Shown: piece after piece, positions 8,277 through 16,254 of the stretch
Layout: every line of letters starts with the position of its first letter
How positions within the stretch are numbered: the stretch's first letter is position 1
Assembly (NCBI GenBank): GCA_963726295.1
Contig: CAVSBW010000011.1
Span: forward strand, 124,001 to 188,000
Length of the DNA stretch: 64,000 nucleotides
Direction of reading: 5' to 3'
Source: DASSQJ01 sp963726295
GTDB lineage: Bacteria > Actinomycetota > Actinomycetes > Actinomycetales > Dermatophilaceae
Notes under the pieces: model-generated
Told to the model about the DNA's origin: nothing
Database searches by the model: none
The model's input: the letters and a program-made list of their open reading frames with translations, nothing else
Translations under genes and position numbers: made by a program

Positions 8277-8374
8277 CGGTGCTCCTCGCCTCGTGGTCGC
8301 CCTCGTGCGACTCCCATGGTGAGGTCGACCCGGCCCGGTGTCGATCCTCATCGGCCGGGGGGCCCGGGATCGGG

Positions 8375-8380
8375 TAGGAC
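8375..8380 (+). promoter_or_regulatory. Possible -10 box of the LLM gene
   Basis: TAGGAC lies 6 nt before the ATG at 8387. The last base departs from TAnnnT, but spacing fits the leaderless pattern seen repeatedly in this window. Confidence 0.4.
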
Positions 8381-8386
8381 TGGGGG

Positions 8387-9241
8387 ATGACCTCACTGCG
8401 CTTCGGCCTCAAGCTCAGCCAGGACGCCAGCATCGACGAGCTGCGCTCCCTCTGGCGCGTGGCCGACGAGGGCGGCTTCGACAGCTGCTGGGTGATGGAC
8501 CACTTCGCCTCCCTCGGACCGCGCGACGACCTGCCGATCTTCGAGACCTGGACCCTGCTGGCGGCGATGGCCGGGATGACGACGCAGTGCCGGATCGGGT
8601 GTGCGGTGGTCGGCAACACCTACCGGCACCCCGGGGTGCTGGCGAAGATGGCGGTGACGGTCGACCACCTCTCCGGGGGTCGGCTGGACTTCGGCATCGG
8701 CGCCGGCTGGGCCGAGAACGAGCACACCATGCTGGGGCTGGAGTTCGGCAGCCGTGGCGACCGGGCGGACCGGCTCGAGGAGAGCCTGCAGGTGATCCGC
8801 GGGCTGTGGACCCAGCCGCGGACCACCGTCGAGGGCCGGCACTACCGGGTGACCGACGCGGTGGCCGAGCCGAAGCCGGTGCAGCGGCCCCACCCGCCCA
8901 TCTGGATCGGAGGCTCCGGGCCGAGGCGAACGCTGCGGATCGCGGCCGAGCACGCCGACGTGTGGAACGCGGCCGGCGGGTCTCCGGAGGAGGTGGCCGT
9001 GTCGTCGGCGGTCCTCGACCGGCACTGTGCCGACGTCGGGCGCGACCCCGGCGAGATCCGCCGCTCGGTGCAGTTCCCCGTGCCGGCGGACGACGTCGAC
9101 GGGGTCGTCGAGACGGTGCAGGGGTACGTCGCCGTCGGCGTCACGGACTTCCTGCTCATCGTCCGTGGTGAGGACCCGGTGGCCACCGGTGAGCGGCTCG
9201 CGGGGCGGCTGCCGGAGCTGCACGGCCTCAGCTCGGGGTAG
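8387..9241 (+). CDS. LLM-class F420-dependent oxidoreductase
   Basis: A 284-residue luciferase-like TIM-barrel protein. The N-terminal strand FGLKLSQDASIDEL, the segment CAVVGNTYRHPGVLAKMAVTVDHLSGGRLDFGIGAGW and PIWIGGSGPRRTLRIAAEHADVWN are hallmark regions of the F420-dependent branch of the LLM family (glucose-6-phosphate dehydrogenase and TIGR03560-like enzymes). These enzymes use deazaflavin F420 for hydride transfer. It probably has a leaderless message. It is a single gene; the substrate is unknown. Confidence 0.88.
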   Translation: MTSLRFGLKLSQDASIDELRSLWRVADEGGFDSCWVMDHFASLGPRDDLPIFETWTLLAAMAGMTTQCRIGCAVVGNTYRHPGVLAKMAVTVDHLSGGRLDFGIGAGWAENEHTMLGLEFGSRGDRADRLEESLQVIRGLWTQPRTTVEGRHYRVTDAVAEPKPVQRPHPPIWIGGSGPRRTLRIAAEHADVWNAAGGSPEEVAVSSAVLDRHCADVGRDPGEIRRSVQFPVPADDVDGVVETVQGYVAVGVTDFLLIVRGEDPVATGERLAGRLPELHGLSSG

Positions 9242-9258
9242 GCGGGTCCACCCCGGCG

Positions 9259-9264
9259 TACCGT
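9259..9264 (+). promoter_or_regulatory. -10 box of the DinB-like gene
   Basis: TACCGT with 6 nt to the GTG at 9271, with no Shine-Dalgarno sequence: a leaderless promoter arrangement. Confidence 0.5.
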
Positions 9265-9270
9265 GGGCGG

Positions 9271-9795
9271 GTGCTTCCGGACCGGGTGCGCGCCGACCTC
9301 CAGTGGCAGGCCGACGACTTCGAGCGCCTGCTGGCCGCTGCCGCTCCGAGCCGGCTCGACGACCCGAGCGACGGTACCCGGTGGACGAACCGCCAGCTGC
9401 TGTGGCACATGGCCTTCGGCCAGCACGTCGCCCGCGTGCTCCTGCCCCTCGTCGGCGGGTTCTCCCACCTGCCTGCCGGCGCGTCCCGGCGGTTCGCCGC
9501 CCTCCTCTCGGCGATGTCGCGGCCGTACGAGTGGGTGAACTACGCCGGTGCCGTCGCGGGAGCGCGGGTCGGCGGCCTGGCGATGGCTCGGCGGTGGATG
9601 CGGCGCGACACCGAATGGCTGCTGCGGTGGGGGGCGGAGGCCGCCGACCCGGAGCTGGCCGCGGGGATGAGCGTTCCCGTCGGGTGGGACCCGTACTTCA
9701 CCGCGTGGATGAGCCGCCTGGACGTGCTGGTGTGGACGCGGAGGCACTACGAGCACCACCGCGCCCAGCTGGCCCTCTCGCGGCCCCCGGGCTGA
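9271..9795 (+). CDS. DinB-superfamily protein
   Basis: A 174-residue four-helix protein of the DinB/mycothiol-transferase superfamily. Histidines in LLWHMAF (first half) and YEHHRAQL (C-terminal helix) are positioned like the metal-binding His triad of the fold. Members are metal-dependent thiol transferases or damage-inducible proteins; in actinobacteria several use mycothiol. The GTG start at 9271 is chosen from the leaderless -10 spacing. It is monocistronic, followed by a 434-bp non-coding or decayed stretch. Confidence 0.75.
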   Translation: MLPDRVRADLQWQADDFERLLAAAAPSRLDDPSDGTRWTNRQLLWHMAFGQHVARVLLPLVGGFSHLPAGASRRFAALLSAMSRPYEWVNYAGAVAGARVGGLAMARRWMRRDTEWLLRWGAEAADPELAAGMSVPVGWDPYFTAWMSRLDVLVWTRRHYEHHRAQLALSRPPG

Positions 9796-10229
9796 GGCGG
9801 GCGCGGCGTCAGCCGCGGGGCAACCCGTCGCTGCGCGACTCGGGCTCGCCCTCGAGGGCAACAGCGGCCGGCGCATGGCGGCGCGGTCGGTCCTGCCGGC
9901 CCGGTGGTCGCGCACCGCGAAGGTGCCGACGGCCAGCAGAGGTAGCGCGAGGAGGGCGGTGCTCGCGACGCCGGTTAGGCACTCGGGGACCAGCCGGAGG
10001 ACGGGGCCGAGCTCACGGTCGCCGTCGAGAACGGCCGGGGTGGGCCCGGGCAGGGCCGCCAGCAGCGGCCCGGCGAGGCCCAGGGCCGCCGCCAGCGCGG
10101 GTGTTCCTGCTCCCTCGCCGTCGTCGCCCTCCTCGCCACCACGCCGGGCGCGCGGACACCGGCTCCCTCGGCGCCGACGGCCGGGGTCGAGGGGCAGCAC
10201 CCGGTCACGGCCCGTGGGACGCTGGAGGC
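9796..10229. other. 434-bp gap, possible decayed membrane-protein gene on the minus strand
   Basis: No intact gene with a sensible start and stop is seen here. On the minus strand (about 10110 down to 9850) a frame encodes a hydrophobic sequence (ALGLAGPLLAALPGP and TALLALPLLAVGTFAVRDHR) that looks like signal or transmembrane segments, but it has no stop of its own and runs on antisense through the DinB and LLM genes. This is most simply a gene remnant or a chance GC-rich frame. The downstream aminotransferase gene has its own GGAGG site at its start. Confidence 0.25.
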
Positions 10230-11942
10230 ATGAGCACGACGGACGACGACGACCTCCGCGCCGAGGGCCTGCTGCGCCGCATCCGGGAGTCGGTCATCGG
10301 CGAGGACCACGTGATGGAGACCCCGTACGGCCGACGCCGCGTGACCTACGCCGACTACACGGCGTCGGGGCGGGCACTGACCTTCATCGAGGACTGGATC
10401 CGCACCGAGGTGCTGCCGGGCTACGCCAACACGCACACCGAGTCCAGCGGCACCGGCCTGCAGACGACCCGTCTGCGCGAGGACGCCCGGCGGATCATCC
10501 ACGACGCGCTCGGCGGCGACGACGACACCGTCGTCCTCTTCACCGGCTCGGGCAGCACCGCGGCCATCGACAAGCTCATCGGCGTGCTCGGGCTACGGAT
10601 CCCGAGCAACCTCGAGGACCGCTGGCACCTCTCCGAGCAGATCCCGCGGGACCAGCGACCCGTGGTGTTCATCGGGCCGTACGAGCACCACAGCAACGAG
10701 ATCCCGTGGCGCGAGTCGATCGCCGACGTCGTGATGATCCGCGAGGACGCCGACGGCGAGATCTGCCAGGACACGCTGCGCGACGCCCTCCGGCACTACG
10801 CGGACCGTCCGCTCCTCATCGGCTCGTTCAGTGCGGCGAGCAACGTCACCGGCATCGTGTCCGACACCCACGGCATCACCGAGCTGCTCCACGAGCACGG
10901 CGCCCTCGCGTTCTGGGACTTCGCCGCCGCCGGCCCGTACGTCGACGTCGAGATGGCCGCCCCCGAGGGACGCCCCGCTGCGTACAAGGACGCTGTCTTC
11001 CTGTCGCCGCACAAGTTCATCGGCGGGCCGGCGACCCCGGGGCTGCTCGTGGCCCGCCGGCAGCTGTTCACGAACCGGGTGCCGGTCGTGCCCGGCGGCG
11101 GCACCGTCGCCTACGTCAACCCGGAGGACCACGCCTACCTCACCGACCCCGCACACCGCGAGGAGGGCGGCACGCCCGCCATCATCGAGGCGGTGCGCGC
11201 CGGTCTGGTGTTCCGGCTCAAGGAGGCGGTGGGTGTCGAGACGATCCGGGCCCGGGAGGAGCGCTTCCTCACCCGGGCCGTCGAGGCGTGGCGGCAGGAG
11301 CCGTCCATCGAGGTCCTCGGCAACCTCGACGCCCCCCGGCTGTCGATCGTGTCCTTCGTCGTGCGCTCGCCGTCGGGCAGCTACCTGCACCACAACTTCG
11401 TCGTCGCGGTGCTCAACGACCTCTTCGGCATCCAGTCCCGCGGCGGCTGCTCGTGCGCCGGACCGTACGGTCACCGGCTGCTCGGCATCGACATCGAGCG
11501 CAGCCACGAGTTCGAGCGCGAGATCACCGGCGGGTGCGAGGGCATCAAGCCCGGATGGGTGCGCGTGAACTTCAACTACTTCATCTCCGACACCGTCGCC
11601 GACTACGTCATCGAGGCGGTCCGGATGGTGGCCCGCGACGGCTGGCGGCTGCTCGGTGACTACGTCTTCGACCCCGTCTCCGGGCTCTGGCGCCACCGCG
11701 ACGGCGTCGTCGAGCCGGCCGTGCGCCTCGGCGACGTGCGGTTCGAGGCCGACGGCACCGTGACGATGCCGCAGACCGACGCCACCGCCGGCGAGGAGGT
11801 GCTCGCCGAGCACCTGGTCGACGGTGCGCGCATCCTGGCGGCCGCCACACCCCCGGGGTCGGGTCCCGACCATCACGTGTCGGCCGACTTCGAGCACCTG
11901 CGGTGGTTCGACCTGCCGGAAGGGGCGGTCGTCACCGGGTGA
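10230..11942 (+). CDS. Class V aminotransferase / cysteine-desulfurase-like PLP enzyme
   Basis: A 570-residue fold-type I PLP enzyme. N-terminal TYADYTASGRAL and the motifs FTGSGSTAAIDK (phosphate loop), FWDFAAAGPYV (PLP-stacking Asp230) and SPHKFIGG (Schiff-base Lys262 after His261) define a cysteine-desulfurase-like class V protein. It has SRGGCSCAGPYGH, where desulfurases keep their catalytic Cys loop. The protein is about 150 residues longer than typical SufS/IscS, with an extra C-terminal region. ATG at 10230 follows GGAGG closely. No scaffold or Fe-S assembly genes are adjacent, so a specialised desulfurase or lyase role is likely. Confidence 0.85.
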   Translation: MSTTDDDDLRAEGLLRRIRESVIGEDHVMETPYGRRRVTYADYTASGRALTFIEDWIRTEVLPGYANTHTESSGTGLQTTRLREDARRIIHDALGGDDDTVVLFTGSGSTAAIDKLIGVLGLRIPSNLEDRWHLSEQIPRDQRPVVFIGPYEHHSNEIPWRESIADVVMIREDADGEICQDTLRDALRHYADRPLLIGSFSAASNVTGIVSDTHGITELLHEHGALAFWDFAAAGPYVDVEMAAPEGRPAAYKDAVFLSPHKFIGGPATPGLLVARRQLFTNRVPVVPGGGTVAYVNPEDHAYLTDPAHREEGGTPAIIEAVRAGLVFRLKEAVGVETIRAREERFLTRAVEAWRQEPSIEVLGNLDAPRLSIVSFVVRSPSGSYLHHNFVVAVLNDLFGIQSRGGCSCAGPYGHRLLGIDIERSHEFEREITGGCEGIKPGWVRVNFNYFISDTVADYVIEAVRMVARDGWRLLGDYVFDPVSGLWRHRDGVVEPAVRLGDVRFEADGTVTMPQTDATAGEEVLAEHLVDGARILAAATPPGSGPDHHVSADFEHLRWFDLPEGAVVTG

Positions 11943-11944
11943 GG

Positions 11945-12445
11945 TCAGCCGGCGGCCGAGGGCTCGGGGGTCCAACCGGTGGGGGTGGGCACCGGCCGGT
12001 CGCTCGGCGGCCGGCCGTCACCGGGCTGCGAGCCGTAGCGTTCGGCCAGCTCCTTCTCGGTGTACCCGGTGAACTCGCTGGTGGTGTACTCGCGGCCGGT
12101 CGGGCCCTTGGCAGCGAGCAGGATCCCGGCCGCCGGCCGACCCTGACGAAGGATCGCGGCCGCCTCGTCGAGGGTCTCGAAGGGGTTGACGCTCCCGTCG
12201 AGGGTGATCGACCCGGTGTACACCTTGCCCTCGGTCGCGTTGTCGCGGAACGAGACCCGTGAGCCGGTGACGTGGGGGAGCTCGTCGATCCGCGCGAACA
12301 GCTCGTCGTCGGGCACGGGGGAGTAGGAGGGCTCGGGCGTGCCGCCCGTGCCGAACGTGCACGCGGTCAGGGGGACGAGGACGAGCGCGGCGAGCAGGGC
12401 GGCGGCGCCCTGTCGGCGCGCACGGGTGGCGGTCACGACCCTCAT
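11945..12445 (-). CDS. Lipoprotein, candidate immunity partner of the adjacent lipase
   Basis: A 166-residue exported lipoprotein. Basic N-terminus, hydrophobic core and lipobox LTAC (Cys about residue 29) are followed by a small soluble domain (about residues 40-145) and a Pro-rich tail. The start ATG overlaps the stop of the lipase gene (ATGA), so production is coupled to it. No family is recognised. In the Staphylococcus aureus T7SS lipase system, membrane lipoproteins protect the producer from the lipase; the same gene order here suggests, but does not prove, an immunity role. It could equally be an unrelated surface lipoprotein. Confidence 0.7.
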   Translation of the reverse strand: MRVVTATRARRQGAAALLAALVLVPLTACTFGTGGTPEPSYSPVPDDELFARIDELPHVTGSRVSFRDNATEGKVYTGSITLDGSVNPFETLDEAAAILRQGRPAAGILLAAKGPTGREYTTSEFTGYTEKELAERYGSQPGDGRPPSDRPVPTPTGWTPEPSAAG

Positions 12446-13905
12446 CCTGCCTCCAGTGAGTACCGGGTCGCCTCGGCGGTACCCGAGCCGGAGAAGAACT
12501 GGGCGTTGGCCTCGCGCCAGGCGGCGAGCGTGGGGTCGCCACTGGCGTCGACCGCGGCACCGGTGGAGGCGTACAGGCGCGTGTCGTGCGCGGCAAAGGG
12601 TGTGTCGACCCTTTCACCGAGGTCCTGGCGCACGGTCGTCCAGTTGGCCCGGTCCGGGTTCGAGGTGCCGTCGAGCATCGGCACCGGGTCCTGGACGTGC
12701 TCCACGGAGAGCACCGAGACACCGGGGTCGATGTCGAAGCGGCCGATGGGCGACCCCCCGGTGACGACGCTGCGGATGCCGAGCTCGCGCACGAGAGCGG
12801 GATCGCTCGCCAGACTGGCGGCCGTGATGCCGCCCTGGCTGTGCCCCGTGAGCATGACCGGGCCGTCGAGGTGGAGGTCGCGGATCGCCTGGGCCACCGT
12901 GTCCTTCATCACCGACTCCTGCTGGGTCATCATCTGCACGTTGCTCGTCAGGTCCACGGGGTTGTCGCCGCGCTGGGCCCCCCACACCTCGGTGCCGGGC
13001 ACCTGGACGACGTACGCGAAGCCGCCGCCGGGCTGCGGCACGGTGACGACCCGGAGCTGGCCGGCGGCGGTGTGCTCGGCCTCGGTGAGGCCGTCGTCCA
13101 TGAGCCCCTGCTCGCGGAAGATGTCCTCGACGGCCGTGTCGGGGGACCACCGCACTCTCGTGGTGGCGGGGTCGTCACCGAGGTGGAAGGTGCCGGTGTC
13201 GTCGAGGTAGCCACCCAGGTGGGCCAGCCCGATGAGCCCTGAGACGGCGTCCTCGTAGTCGCCCGTCGGCCAGCGGCCCCCGATGAGGAGGGTCAGCGCG
13301 AGCGGCCCGGCGGGCACGAGTGAGCCGAGCGTGAACGCGGTGCTCTGGATCATCCCGGGGGCCGCCCGGGTGAGCGCCTCCAGCAGCCACGGGTGCTCGT
13401 ACAGGGTCTGCTGGAGGTCGTCGGTCATCTCGCCCGTGGTCGCGTAGTGCGCGAGCTGGGCTGCCAGCAGGGGGTTGGTCGCGAGGAGGGCGGCCAACCC
13501 GGACCCCCCGAGCAGCACCCCGGCCGGCAACAGACCCCCGAGCGCGAACCCGCCCGCGGTCTGAAGGGCGTCGAGCGCACGGGCCCGGGCCCCGTCGACG
13601 GCCTCGTAGGTGGTGGCGATGGCGTCGAGGAGGACACCGGTGGCCAGCAGCGCGGCACCGCGGAGCGCGAGCCCGTCGGGGCCGGTGGCGGCGGTGAGGA
13701 TGGCAGCCTCGACGCCCGGCACGAGCTCGGGGCAGACCAGTGCGGCGGCGAGCAGGTCGTCCTCCACCGCCATCCGCGCCACCGTGCCGACCCGGTCGGT
13801 GAGGTCGCCGCCCGCGTCGCGCAGGACGTGGGCCTCGGTGCGCAGGTCGGTGACGGCGGCGCCGAAGCCCCCGGCGCCGCCGCCCACGCTCAAGCCGTCA
13901 CCCAC
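12442..13905 (-). CDS. Large alpha/beta-hydrolase (lipase-like), putative secreted effector
   Basis: A 487-residue protein with two parts. Residues 1 to about 230 are mostly helical and Ala/Gly/Leu rich with several hydrophobic stretches. The C-terminal half is an alpha/beta hydrolase with nucleophile elbow GHSQG (354-358, Ser356), a likely acid Asp406 in QDPVPM and His440 in FAAHDT. There is no Sec signal peptide. It lies third in an operon after a WxG protein and an EspG-like protein and before a lipoprotein, which fits a type VII secretion substrate. GTG at 13905 overlaps the previous gene by 8 nt; GTG at 13914 is also possible. The lipid substrate is unknown. Confidence 0.75.
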   Translation of the reverse strand: MGDGLSVGGGAGGFGAAVTDLRTEAHVLRDAGGDLTDRVGTVARMAVEDDLLAAALVCPELVPGVEAAILTAATGPDGLALRGAALLATGVLLDAIATTYEAVDGARARALDALQTAGGFALGGLLPAGVLLGGSGLAALLATNPLLAAQLAHYATTGEMTDDLQQTLYEHPWLLEALTRAAPGMIQSTAFTLGSLVPAGPLALTLLIGGRWPTGDYEDAVSGLIGLAHLGGYLDDTGTFHLGDDPATTRVRWSPDTAVEDIFREQGLMDDGLTEAEHTAAGQLRVVTVPQPGGGFAYVVQVPGTEVWGAQRGDNPVDLTSNVQMMTQQESVMKDTVAQAIRDLHLDGPVMLTGHSQGGITAASLASDPALVRELGIRSVVTGGSPIGRFDIDPGVSVLSVEHVQDPVPMLDGTSNPDRANWTTVRQDLGERVDTPFAAHDTRLYASTGAAVDASGDPTLAAWREANAQFFSGSGTAEATRYSLEAG

Positions 13906-14592
13906 CGGAGACACCGGGTCCGGTGGAGGACAGGGTCGCGCCGGCTGCAGCGGCGAGGGCCTCGACCACCGTACGGCGGATGTCCTCCGTGCCGCGGGGC
14001 ACGTGCCGCACCGTGGCCCCCGAGGTACGGACGAGCTCGACCCACCCGCGGCCGGTGAGGAGCCACTCCGCGACCGCGGTACCCGAGGCCGCGCTGCGCA
14101 CCGACACGACTGCCGAGCCCCGGAGGTCGTGGACGAGGGCGAGCAGCACCGGTGGTGGCGCCGGCCAGCCGAGGTCGCGGCACACCGCGTCGACGGTGTC
14201 GGCGTCGCCGCCGCGCAGCGCCCGACCGAGGGCCACCGTGTACTCCTCCGGCACCTCGACCTCGGAGAGCGCGCCGCGCTCCGGTGCAGGGGGAAGCAGG
14301 CGCAGCACCTCGTCGGCCAGCCGGTCGACCGTGGTGACGTCGAGCTCGACCCCGTGGAGCACCCGGGTGGCCTCGGGCCCGCCACCTCGACCGAGACGAC
14401 ACCGCGTCGGCGCAGGCCCAGCGCCTCGCGCAGGGTGGCGTCCACCTCGGGGGCGGGCGCGGCCGCCGGCTCCCGCGGGGCGGCCCAGTCGGCCAGTGGA
14501 GGGTTCTCGGCGTCGGAGACGGCCGCGGCCCATTCGGGTTCGTCGAGCCGGGCACGCAGCGCGCCGTCCTCCGGGGAGAGGGAGAGCGTCAC
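13898..14592 (-). pseudogene. EspG-like secretion-associated protein, interrupted by a one-base frameshift
   Basis: The N-terminal 70 or so residues (MTLSLSPEDGALRARLDE through GVVSVEVAG) run from ATG at 14592 in one frame. The rest (PEATRVLHGVELDV through STGPGVSGG, stop at 13898-13900) continues in another frame; the switch lies at the GGGCCCG run near 14375-14383 and is repaired by adding one base. The C-terminal part, with AVVSVRSAASGTAVAEWLLTGRGWVELV and a final helix, resembles EspG chaperones of ESX systems. The ATG overlaps the WxG gene stop and the 3' end overlaps the lipase start, so all signals of a functional operon gene remain. The break may be a sequencing error or a recent mutation. 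Confidence 0.6.
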
Positions 14593-15056
14593 GTCATCCC
14601 CCCCATCCGGCGGGCGAGGTCGAGCCAGTCGGGGTGGCCGGGGGAGGGCAGGTGGGTGACGGAGTCCAGGAGACCTCTGGCTGCCCTCTCGGCTGCCCTC
14701 TCGGCCCCGGTCAGCGTGTCCCAGACCCCTCCGGCGAACCCGGAGACGGTGCGCCGGGCCGCGCTCAGCTCGGCCTCGACGAGATCCATGGCACGCGCGA
14801 TCGCGAGCTGGCGCTCCTCGAGCTCGTCGGCGAGGTGGTCGAGGGCGCTGGACGCGTCGACGAGCTCCCGGCGCGTGCGCGCGATCTCGCGGCCGTGCTC
14901 GCGCAGCCGGTCACGGAAGCGGTCGGCCGAGAGCCCGACCCACTCCACCCCCTCGGCCCGTCCGACCCGGCCGGCCGTGTGCTCGACCTCGCCGGCCTGC
15001 TCACGCAGGCGGCGGGCCATCCGGCGCAGCTCGTCAGGGTCCCCACCCAGTCCCAT
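14589..15056 (-). CDS. WxG-motif helical protein (WXG100-like)
   Basis: A 155-residue, strongly helical and charged protein. W39-V40-G41 sits in a turn between two amphipathic helices (ELRRMARRLREQAGEVEHTA and SADRFRDRLREHGREIARTR), the layout of WXG100 family secretion substrates, with an additional C-terminal helical extension. ATG at 15056 lies 6 nt after a TAGAGT box and is probably leaderless; it is the first gene of the four-gene operon. In ESX systems such proteins are co-secreted partners or targeting helpers of larger effectors. No ESX core gene is in the window. Confidence 0.7.
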   Translation of the reverse strand: MGLGGDPDELRRMARRLREQAGEVEHTAGRVGRAEGVEWVGLSADRFRDRLREHGREIARTRRELVDASSALDHLADELEERQLAIARAMDLVEAELSAARRTVSGFAGGVWDTLTGAERAAERAARGLLDSVTHLPSPGHPDWLDLARRMGGMT

Positions 15057-15062
15057 GTCGGC

Positions 15063-15068
15063 ACTCTA
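15063..15068 (-). promoter_or_regulatory. -10 box of the WxG-lipase operon
   Basis: TAGAGT on the minus strand, 6 nt from the ATG at 15056. It overlaps the last codons of the DUF952 gene, so the operon promoter lies inside the upstream gene's 3' end. Confidence 0.5.
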
Positions 15069-15416
15069 GGGGAGCGGTCGCTCGGCCACGACGGCTTCGA
15101 CCTCGAGAGGTCCGTACAGGTGCGGGAAGCGCTCGGCACCGCCCGCGTCCGGTGCCTCCCAGCGCAGCGGGGCCCCCAGCAGCCGTGGGTCGACGGTCAG
15201 CAGCACGAGGTCACCTTCGTGGTCGGCGTAGAAGCGCTCGAGCACCCCTGCCCACTGGGCGGAGGTCGCGAGGTGCACGAACCCGACCTCGGCCAGCGAC
15301 CGGCCGCGGGTGGAGCGTTGGTACCGACCGGTCGCGCGCGCCCGCTCCCAGTGCTCGGCCTCGGCCACGTGGAACAGCGGCTCGCTGCCCGGGGGCGCGC
15401 CGGTCGCGCCGGTCAT
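15066..15416 (-). CDS. DUF952-family protein
   Basis: A 116-residue protein matching DUF952: N-terminal LFHVAEAEHWERARATGRY, GFVHLATSAQWAGVLERFY and RFPHLYGPLEVEAV are the conserved stretches (small alpha/beta protein often fused to or near acetyltransferases and hydrolases). Its ATG overlaps the stop of the HAD-IIA gene (15413-15416), so the two form an operon. Function is not known for the family; the conserved His-containing strands suggest a small enzyme. Confidence 0.88.
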   Translation of the reverse strand: MTGATGAPPGSEPLFHVAEAEHWERARATGRYQRSTRGRSLAEVGFVHLATSAQWAGVLERFYADHEGDLVLLTVDPRLLGAPLRWEAPDAGGAERFPHLYGPLEVEAVVAERPLP

Positions 15417-16219
15417 CCCTCGGTGTCGGAGGCCAGCCCCTCCACGAGGGGAACGAGGTCGGCGACGGAGTCGACGACGCGAGTCGGCCGGTACGGGAAG
15501 CGCTCGACGTCGGCGGGTCGTGTGGAGCCCGTCGAGACGAGCACGGTGCGCAGACCGGCCTCCAGGCCGCTGACGACGTCGGTGTCCATGCGGTCGCCCA
15601 CCATGACGGTGGTCTCGGAGTGGGCCTGGAGCCGGTTGAGGGCGCTGCGCATCATCAGCGGGTTCGGCTTGCCGACGAAGTAGGGCCGGCGTCCGGTGGC
15701 GGTGCTGATGAGCGCCGCCACGGAGCCGGTTGCGGGGAGCGTGCCCTGGCTCGAGGGGCCGTTCGGGTCGGGGTTGGTGGCGATGAACCGCGCACCGCCG
15801 TCGATGAGCCGGATCGCCTTGGTGATCGCCTCGAAGGAGTAGGTGCGGGTCTCGCCGAGCACGACGTAGTCCGGGTCGCGGTCGGACAGCACGTACCCGA
15901 CGTCATGGAGCGCCGTGGTCAGCCCCGACTCGCCGACGGCGAAGGCGGTGCCCCCCGGACGCTGGTCGGCGAGGAAGTCGGCGGTGGCGAGGGCGGAGGT
16001 CCAGATGCACTGCTCCGGCACGTCGATCCCGCTGCGCAACAGGCGGGCCCGCAGGTCGCGCGGGGTGTAGATCGAGTTGTTCGTCAGGACGACGAAGCCT
16101 CGGCCGGAGGCCTTGAGCGCCTCGATGAAGTCGGAGGCCCCGGGGATGGCCTCGTCCTCGTGGACGAGCACGCCGTCCATGTCCGTGAGCCAGGTCTCGA
16201 CCCGGCGGGTGGTCGTCAT
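15413..16219 (-). CDS. HAD-IIA phosphatase (NagD-like)
   Basis: A 268-residue HAD-superfamily phosphatase. Motif I is LTDMDGVLVHE (Asp13, Asp15), motif II VVLTNNS, and motif III/IV the segment GKPNPLMMRSALNRL...VMVGDRMDTDVVSGLEAG. A C2-type cap between motifs II and III marks subfamily IIA (NagD/phosphoglycolate-phosphatase-like). Substrates are small phosphorylated metabolites; the exact one is unknown. The start is 35 nt from the divergent acetyltransferase gene, so the two promoters must share this tiny spacer. DUF952 is translationally coupled downstream. Confidence 0.92.
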   Translation of the reverse strand: MTTTRRVETWLTDMDGVLVHEDEAIPGASDFIEALKASGRGFVVLTNNSIYTPRDLRARLLRSGIDVPEQCIWTSALATADFLADQRPGGTAFAVGESGLTTALHDVGYVLSDRDPDYVVLGETRTYSFEAITKAIRLIDGGARFIATNPDPNGPSSQGTLPATGSVAALISTATGRRPYFVGKPNPLMMRSALNRLQAHSETTVMVGDRMDTDVVSGLEAGLRTVLVSTGSTRPADVERFPYRPTRVVDSVADLVPLVEGLASDTEG

Positions 16220-16242
16220 CGGACCATTGTGGTCGACCGCCC

Positions 16243-16248
16243 TAGGGT
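16243..16248 (+). promoter_or_regulatory. -10 box of the GNAT gene
   Basis: TAGGGT, 6 nt before the GTG at 16255. Leaderless arrangement in a 35-bp divergent spacer. Confidence 0.6.
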
Positions 16249-16254
16249 GTCGTC

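Noticed and set aside
9975..10502. Minus-strand 175-codon frame opposite the start of the aminotransferase gene
   Set aside because: It overlaps the promoter and start of a strongly supported gene and has no recognisable protein features.
12442..14592. Single 716-codon lipase gene starting at 14592
   Set aside because: The middle of that frame (PRPPGCSTGSSSTSPRSTGW...) is Arg/Ser/Pro junk, while another frame there gives normal protein. Two genes with a frameshift in the first explain the data better.
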